9,131 nt of DNA from Lachnospiraceae bacterium UBA3310. GTDB lineage: Bacteria; Bacillota; Clostridia; Lachnospirales; Lachnospiraceae. Each line of letters begins with the position of its first letter. Within the stretch, counting starts at the first letter, position 1. The DNA lies in NCBI GenBank assembly GCA_002361355.1, contig DESQ01000013.1, positions 13,941 through 23,071 on the forward strand. The letters run 5' to 3'. The notes beneath the pieces are model-generated. The model worked only from the letters and a program-made list of their open reading frames with translations, made no database searches and was not told the origin of the DNA. A program made the translations under genes and the position numbers. This document shows, piece by piece, positions 6,002 through 9,131 of this stretch.

Positions 6002-6067
6002 ATGTCATTACAGATGCATGTTAAAAAAGGGTTAAATGGTTTGCTTACGGAAAGTGAGTGCAAATAA
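6002..6067 (+). CDS. 21-codon ORF abutting the WG-repeat gene
   Basis: M-S-L-Q-M-H-V-K-K-G-L-N-G-L-L-T-E-S-E-C-K, then TAA at 6065-6067, directly followed by the next ATG at 6068. It has a good AAGGAG site, ideal spacing and no intervening bases before the next gene. It could be a leader peptide that couples translation, or the surviving N-terminus of a deleted gene. I do not recognise the peptide; no paralogous start occurs elsewhere in the window. Confidence 0.4.
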   Translation: MSLQMHVKKGLNGLLTESECK

Positions 6068-7189
6068 ATGCGAAAAAAGATTGTTGCAATGGTTTTTGCC
6101 GTACTGATAATGTTTTTCCTTTACTATTTTGCAGAGACTATGAAAGAGTCACATAGAGAGGAAGCAATAGAGACATCTACAGGGCAGGAAAAGCAAGAGA
6201 GCCAGGAAGTGCTGGAAGAAACTAAAGAAAGTGAGATACAAAGATACTATCAGGAGGCCGTGGAGAGTGCAAAGCTGGAATGGGAGTGGGTGATTCAGCC
6301 AGGAGAATATGATGATGTTACTTTTCTGGGTGGTACATATATAGCAGTTAGAGAAGAGAACGGAAAGTATAGAGTTATTGATGAAAATGGTGATTTTGTC
6401 TTTCCTGAGGAGTATGATTTGATTTCACCCTATAGCGAAAATCTGGCGCGAGTTTGTAATGACGGGATGTATTTCTATATTGATAAAATGGGTAAAAAAG
6501 TGATAAAAGGAGAGTTTCAGGACGCAAAAAGCTTTTGGGAGAAAAAGGCCGCGGTACAGATGGAGGGAAGATGGGGATTTATTGACAGCAATGGAAGACT
6601 GATTATTTCTGGCCAGTACGATGAAGTGAAAGATTACAGTGAAGGACTGGCAGCAGTAAAAAAAGATGGGAAATGGGGATATATCGATGGGACTGGTCGG
6701 GTGGTCATTGAATTGATGTATGATGATGTTGGTAACTTTAGTGAAGGGAAAGCGGCTGTGAAGTTTGGGGACTACACAGAGGATGGTTTGGATGCATGGG
6801 CATATATCAATTCGGAGAACAAGGTAATGCTGGGTTATTATATTGATTGGCAAATTCCGGCATTTAGTATGTATGCCAGTGAATTTCATGACGGACTGGC
6901 ATACATTGTTGAGGAAGTTCCAACCATTATAAATGAGAAAGGGGAGAAGATATTTGATTCGCCATTTTTTATAACTGGTTACGCCGATCCCAAATATAAA
7001 GCCATTCCGGGATATCTTTTTACGGATGATCTCATGAAGGAGAGAAGGTATGGATTGGTTGGCGTGGATGGGCAGTGTTTGTTGGAGCCTGTATTTTATG
7101 ATGTGGATGAACCGTATGAGGATTATGTCAGGGTAGAAATGCTGGTTGATGAAATACCTCTTGAGGGTGTGATACGCTTAAAAAAATAG
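6068..7189 (+). CDS. Membrane-anchored WG-repeat protein
   Basis: 373 residues. M-R-K-K followed by a hydrophobic segment (about 5-22) is a signal anchor. An acidic E/Q/S-rich tether follows (about 26-60), then WG repeats of about 33 residues. The clearest units are W169-G-F-I-D-S-N-G-R-L-I-I and W203-G-Y-I-D-G-T-G-R-V-V-I, each with Y-D-x-V and F/Y-S-E-G-x-A-A-V downstream. Weaker units begin near residues 101 (Y-R-V-I-D), 135 (Y-F-Y-I-D), 244 (W-A-Y-I-N) and 328 (Y-G-L-V). WG repeats are binding scaffolds with no catalytic activity known to me. There is no strong ribosome binding site of its own, so it probably relies on the small ORF whose stop touches its ATG. The domain should lie outside the membrane. 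Base composition is AT-rich compared with the A2-B2 block. Confidence 0.88.
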   Translation: MRKKIVAMVFAVLIMFFLYYFAETMKESHREEAIETSTGQEKQESQEVLEETKESEIQRYYQEAVESAKLEWEWVIQPGEYDDVTFLGGTYIAVREENGKYRVIDENGDFVFPEEYDLISPYSENLARVCNDGMYFYIDKMGKKVIKGEFQDAKSFWEKKAAVQMEGRWGFIDSNGRLIISGQYDEVKDYSEGLAAVKKDGKWGYIDGTGRVVIELMYDDVGNFSEGKAAVKFGDYTEDGLDAWAYINSENKVMLGYYIDWQIPAFSMYASEFHDGLAYIVEEVPTIINEKGEKIFDSPFFITGYADPKYKAIPGYLFTDDLMKERRYGLVGVDGQCLLEPVFYDVDEPYEDYVRVEMLVDEIPLEGVIRLKK

Positions 7190-7233
7190 CCGAACAAAAT
7201 TTTAAATGGGCAGCCGGTAGGGAGGTTGTAAAA

Positions 7234-8589
7234 ATGAGGAGACACAGAAGCTATATATTGGTGGCAGTTGTCATATATTTGTTGGTTAGCAAAGATGGAA
7301 TTGCATGTGCCAGCCCCGCCGATAATTCGCAGGGAAAGAACCAACAGTATCTTACCTACGAGATTAATGATAATGGGGAGGCGGTGATTACCGGCGGAAA
7401 CTGCGACAGCGATGGATTACTTGTGATTCCAGAGAGTATTGATGGCTATCATGTTGTCGGTGTTGCAGATAAGGCTTTTTCGTACAGTCAGGATATTCGG
7501 CGTTTACGGATAGAGAAGGGCGTGCGCTATATCGGGGCTTATGCCTTTGCGGGATGCAGACATATGAATACGCCGAGTCTGAGTGAAGGGCTTCAAATGA
7601 TCGGGGAAGGTGCGTTTCGGGATAATTTGTTTACAGGCAGGATAGAACTGGTTGGGGATGAATTCCTGCCGGACAGCGTCATGTCAATTGATCGAGAAGC
7701 ATTTGCCTGCTGTAGTAATTTGAAAGAAATTGTATTACCGTCACTTGCAGACATTGATTCGAGAGCCTTTGAAGATACGCCATGGCAGGAGGCGAGGGAC
7801 GAGCGGTTTCAGATCAGGGGAAGCTGTCTGGAGAAAATCAATGGAAATACGGATCCAGTGTTGGAAATTCCCTATGGCGTGACAAGCTTGAGGAGAGGAA
7901 GTTGGGTGACAGAAATTCCTATTATGGATGAAATTTCCAGACAGACGGTATATGAAGAGATTATCTTTCCAGATACGGTGGTGCAGCTTGGAGGGTCCTG
8001 CTTTGCAGGTCTCAGGATAAAGCAGATAGAGATTCCGGGAACAGTGAAGGAACTTCCCTATGGACTCTTCAAAGGTGGGGAGGTGTCAAAGATTATACTG
8101 TCAGAGGGAACAGAGACTATTGATGATGGGGCACTTTGCGGTATTAACGGATTAGAAACAATCCATATTCCAAGTTCAATACAAGTGATTGAAAGCTATG
8201 CTTTTGTAGACTGTGTGGATTTACGCCGGATCACCATACCGGGAACGGTGGAGAGAATCGGAGAGAGTGTATTTAATGGATGTGAAAACCTAACGGAAGT
8301 TGTTTATGAAGAAGGGATTCAGGAGATAGGGTGTGGCTATAAAGGGACAAAGATAAAACGCGTACAGTTTCCGGAAAGTACGGTCAGTATTCAAGGGACA
8401 TTGATGTATGCAGAAAATTTGGAACGAGTTTATATTCCGGCAGAAACGGTTCAGTTTCATTATAATTTCTTTGGCGGTAGATTTAAGGAACTCACTGTCT
8501 ACGGACAGGAAGGAAGCCGGGCAGAAGAACTGGCAATCCAGAGCGGATATGAGTTTGTTGAAGTGGAGAATGGGGACGAGATGCCGTGA
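7234..8589 (+). CDS. Secreted BspA-like leucine-rich repeat (LRR_5) protein
   Basis: 451 residues. ATG follows GGAGG (7221-7225) with eight bases between. M-R-R-H-R-S then a hydrophobic core to about residue 18 and A-C-A-S-P is a cleavable signal peptide, with no acidic tether or lipobox consensus. Residues 41-80 (Y-E-I-N-D-N-G-E-A-V-I-T-G, then L-V-I-P-E-S-I-D-G-Y-x-V-V-G-V-A-D-K-A-F) are the typical N-terminal entry of BspA-like domains. About a dozen LRR_5 units follow, some irregular between 130 and 260. The cap near 420-446 (L-T-V-Y-G-Q-E-G-S-R-A-E-E-L-A) ends the solenoid. Family members are adhesins or ligand binders. Only 11 bases separate it from the next LRR gene. The unit I-T-I-P-G-T-V-E-R-I-G resembles a unit in the terminal LRR copies (Y-I-T-G-T-V-E-R-I-G), pointing to a common origin. 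Confidence 0.9.
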   Translation: MRRHRSYILVAVVIYLLVSKDGIACASPADNSQGKNQQYLTYEINDNGEAVITGGNCDSDGLLVIPESIDGYHVVGVADKAFSYSQDIRRLRIEKGVRYIGAYAFAGCRHMNTPSLSEGLQMIGEGAFRDNLFTGRIELVGDEFLPDSVMSIDREAFACCSNLKEIVLPSLADIDSRAFEDTPWQEARDERFQIRGSCLEKINGNTDPVLEIPYGVTSLRRGSWVTEIPIMDEISRQTVYEEIIFPDTVVQLGGSCFAGLRIKQIEIPGTVKELPYGLFKGGEVSKIILSEGTETIDDGALCGINGLETIHIPSSIQVIESYAFVDCVDLRRITIPGTVERIGESVFNGCENLTEVVYEEGIQEIGCGYKGTKIKRVQFPESTVSIQGTLMYAENLERVYIPAETVQFHYNFFGGRFKELTVYGQEGSRAEELAIQSGYEFVEVENGDEMP

Positions 8590-8600
8590 GGGAGGAGAAA

Positions 8601-9131
8601 ATGAGCGAAAACAGGAAACGTTTCAGAAATGCAGGGATTTTTTTGGCGGCGGTATGTGTTGCCATAGGAATTGTGATTGTAAAACAGGATGGGAAGGAGC
8701 CGACGGAAGAGATTTCAGTGTCTGATGCGGAGGAAAGGGAGCAGGCCGGAGAAGAGCAGACGGGAGAGGATTCAACGGGGGATACGGAGACAGAGGAACC
8801 GGATACAGAGGCTCCTGAACCGGAAAAGCAGTGTGGCGGTTATCAATATAAGATACTGGAAGACAGTACTGTGGAGATTGTTGCCTATGAGGGCAGTGAG
8901 ACAACAATCTTTATACCGGCCTATATAGAAGACTGGGATGTGACCGTTATAGGGCCGGAGGCGTTTAAGGGTAATAAAACGGTGGAGCGGATTTATCTGC
9001 CGGAGAAAGCCGTGGAGATTGGAGAAGAAGCGTTTGCGGGATGCAGCGCATTACGGGATATCTATATTACCGGAACGGTAGAGCGGATTGGGAAACGGGC
9101 CATGGCAGACTGCCCGTTGATAGAAGAGATC
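8601..9131 (+). CDS. Anchored BspA-like LRR_5 protein, 5' part only
   Basis: 177 codons are visible and the gene continues past the window. GGAGGAGAAA (8591-8600) precedes ATG. M-S-E-N-R-K-R-F-R-N then a hydrophobic segment (about 11-27) is a signal anchor. Residues 32-76 form an acidic low-complexity tether (E-E-R-E-Q, then T-G-D-T-E-T-E-E-P-D-T-E). From Y81 the LRR_5 domain starts (Y-Q-Y-K-I-L-E-D-S-T-V-E-I), and from residue 95 it matches the gene fragment at the window start with only four substitutions in 83 residues. This shows what the missing 5' part of that gene probably looks like. Position behind another LRR gene and close spacing suggest co-expression. Confidence 0.9.
   Translation, partial: MSENRKRFRNAGIFLAAVCVAIGIVIVKQDGKEPTEEISVSDAEEREQAGEEQTGEDSTGDTETEEPDTEAPEPEKQCGGYQYKILEDSTVEIVAYEGSETTIFIPAYIEDWDVTVIGPEAFKGNKTVERIYLPEKAVEIGEEAFAGCSALRDIYITGTVERIGKRAMADCPLIEEI
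8882..9131 (+). repeat. Direct repeat, copy 2 (pairs with 1-250)
   Basis: Second copy of the 250-base segment, in the same orientation and coding frame, truncated only by the window edge. See copy 1 for mismatch positions. If the copies extend beyond the window, the 8.88 kb between equivalent points would be the period of a tandem duplication. Confidence 0.95.

Noticed and set aside
1..9131. CRISPR array, tRNA/rRNA, insertion sequence or integrase
   Set aside because: No regularly spaced short repeats, no cloverleaf or rRNA-like sequence and no transposase or recombinase motif; the only long repeat is the 250-base LRR coding match at the two ends.
1756..9131. LPXTG sorting signals or lipoprotein lipoboxes on the exported proteins
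   Set aside because: No LPXTG-like C-terminus on the complete exported proteins (1756, 3085, 6068, 7234), and no convincing L-x-x-C consensus at the ends of the signal segments; the C25 of the 7234 protein lacks a lipobox-like context.

Overview
The window looks like part of a large accessory region from a low-to-mid GC Gram-positive bacterium, most likely a gut Clostridia/Lachnospiraceae-type member of the Bacillota. This is inferred from strong GGAGG-type ribosome binding sites, tightly packed co-directional genes, BspA-like LRR_5 proteins, WG-repeat proteins and exported proteins with Gram-positive style N-termini. No ribosomal RNA, tRNA, core metabolic gene or other taxonomic marker is present, so the assignment is soft.

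Every gene I can support is on the + strand. In order: the 3' end of a BspA-like LRR protein (2-487); a cytosolic two-gene unit A1-B1 (518-1036, 1033-1566); a remnant of a lost gene (about 1597-1731) carrying a promoter-like sequence; two exported proteins (1756-3039, 3085-4077); a small gene whose 3' end looks frame-disrupted (from 4127) and which runs into a GTG-started DcrB/PsbP-like protein (4329-4823); a second, diverged A2-B2 unit (4847-5470, 5451-5972); a 21-codon ORF (6002-6067) that abuts a membrane-anchored WG-repeat protein (6068-7189); a secreted LRR protein (7234-8589); and the 5' part of another anchored LRR protein (8601 to the window end). Gaps are short, several genes overlap, and I see no convincing intrinsic terminator, so much of this may be transcribed as one unit.

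Two things stand out. First, the region is built by duplication at several ages. The first 250 bases recur, without gaps and with 13 mismatches, as the last 250 bases (offset 8881). The A-B pair occurs twice, with B1 and B2 about 47% identical over a gap-free 173-residue alignment and A1/A2 more diverged. LRR_5 genes occur three times. Second, the contents resemble an immunity or adaptor island of a polymorphic-toxin or contact-dependent competition system: B1/B2 look like the Imm11/DUF1629 family, 1756-3039 contains an XAC2610/VCBS-like Ca-loop domain, 4329-4823 looks like the DcrB/PsbP/DUF1795 fold, and WG-repeat and LRR proteins are also present. No toxin or secretion component is visible in the window, so this system-level reading is a hypothesis. 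The least described element is the A-B pair, which I do not recognise as a named two-gene system.
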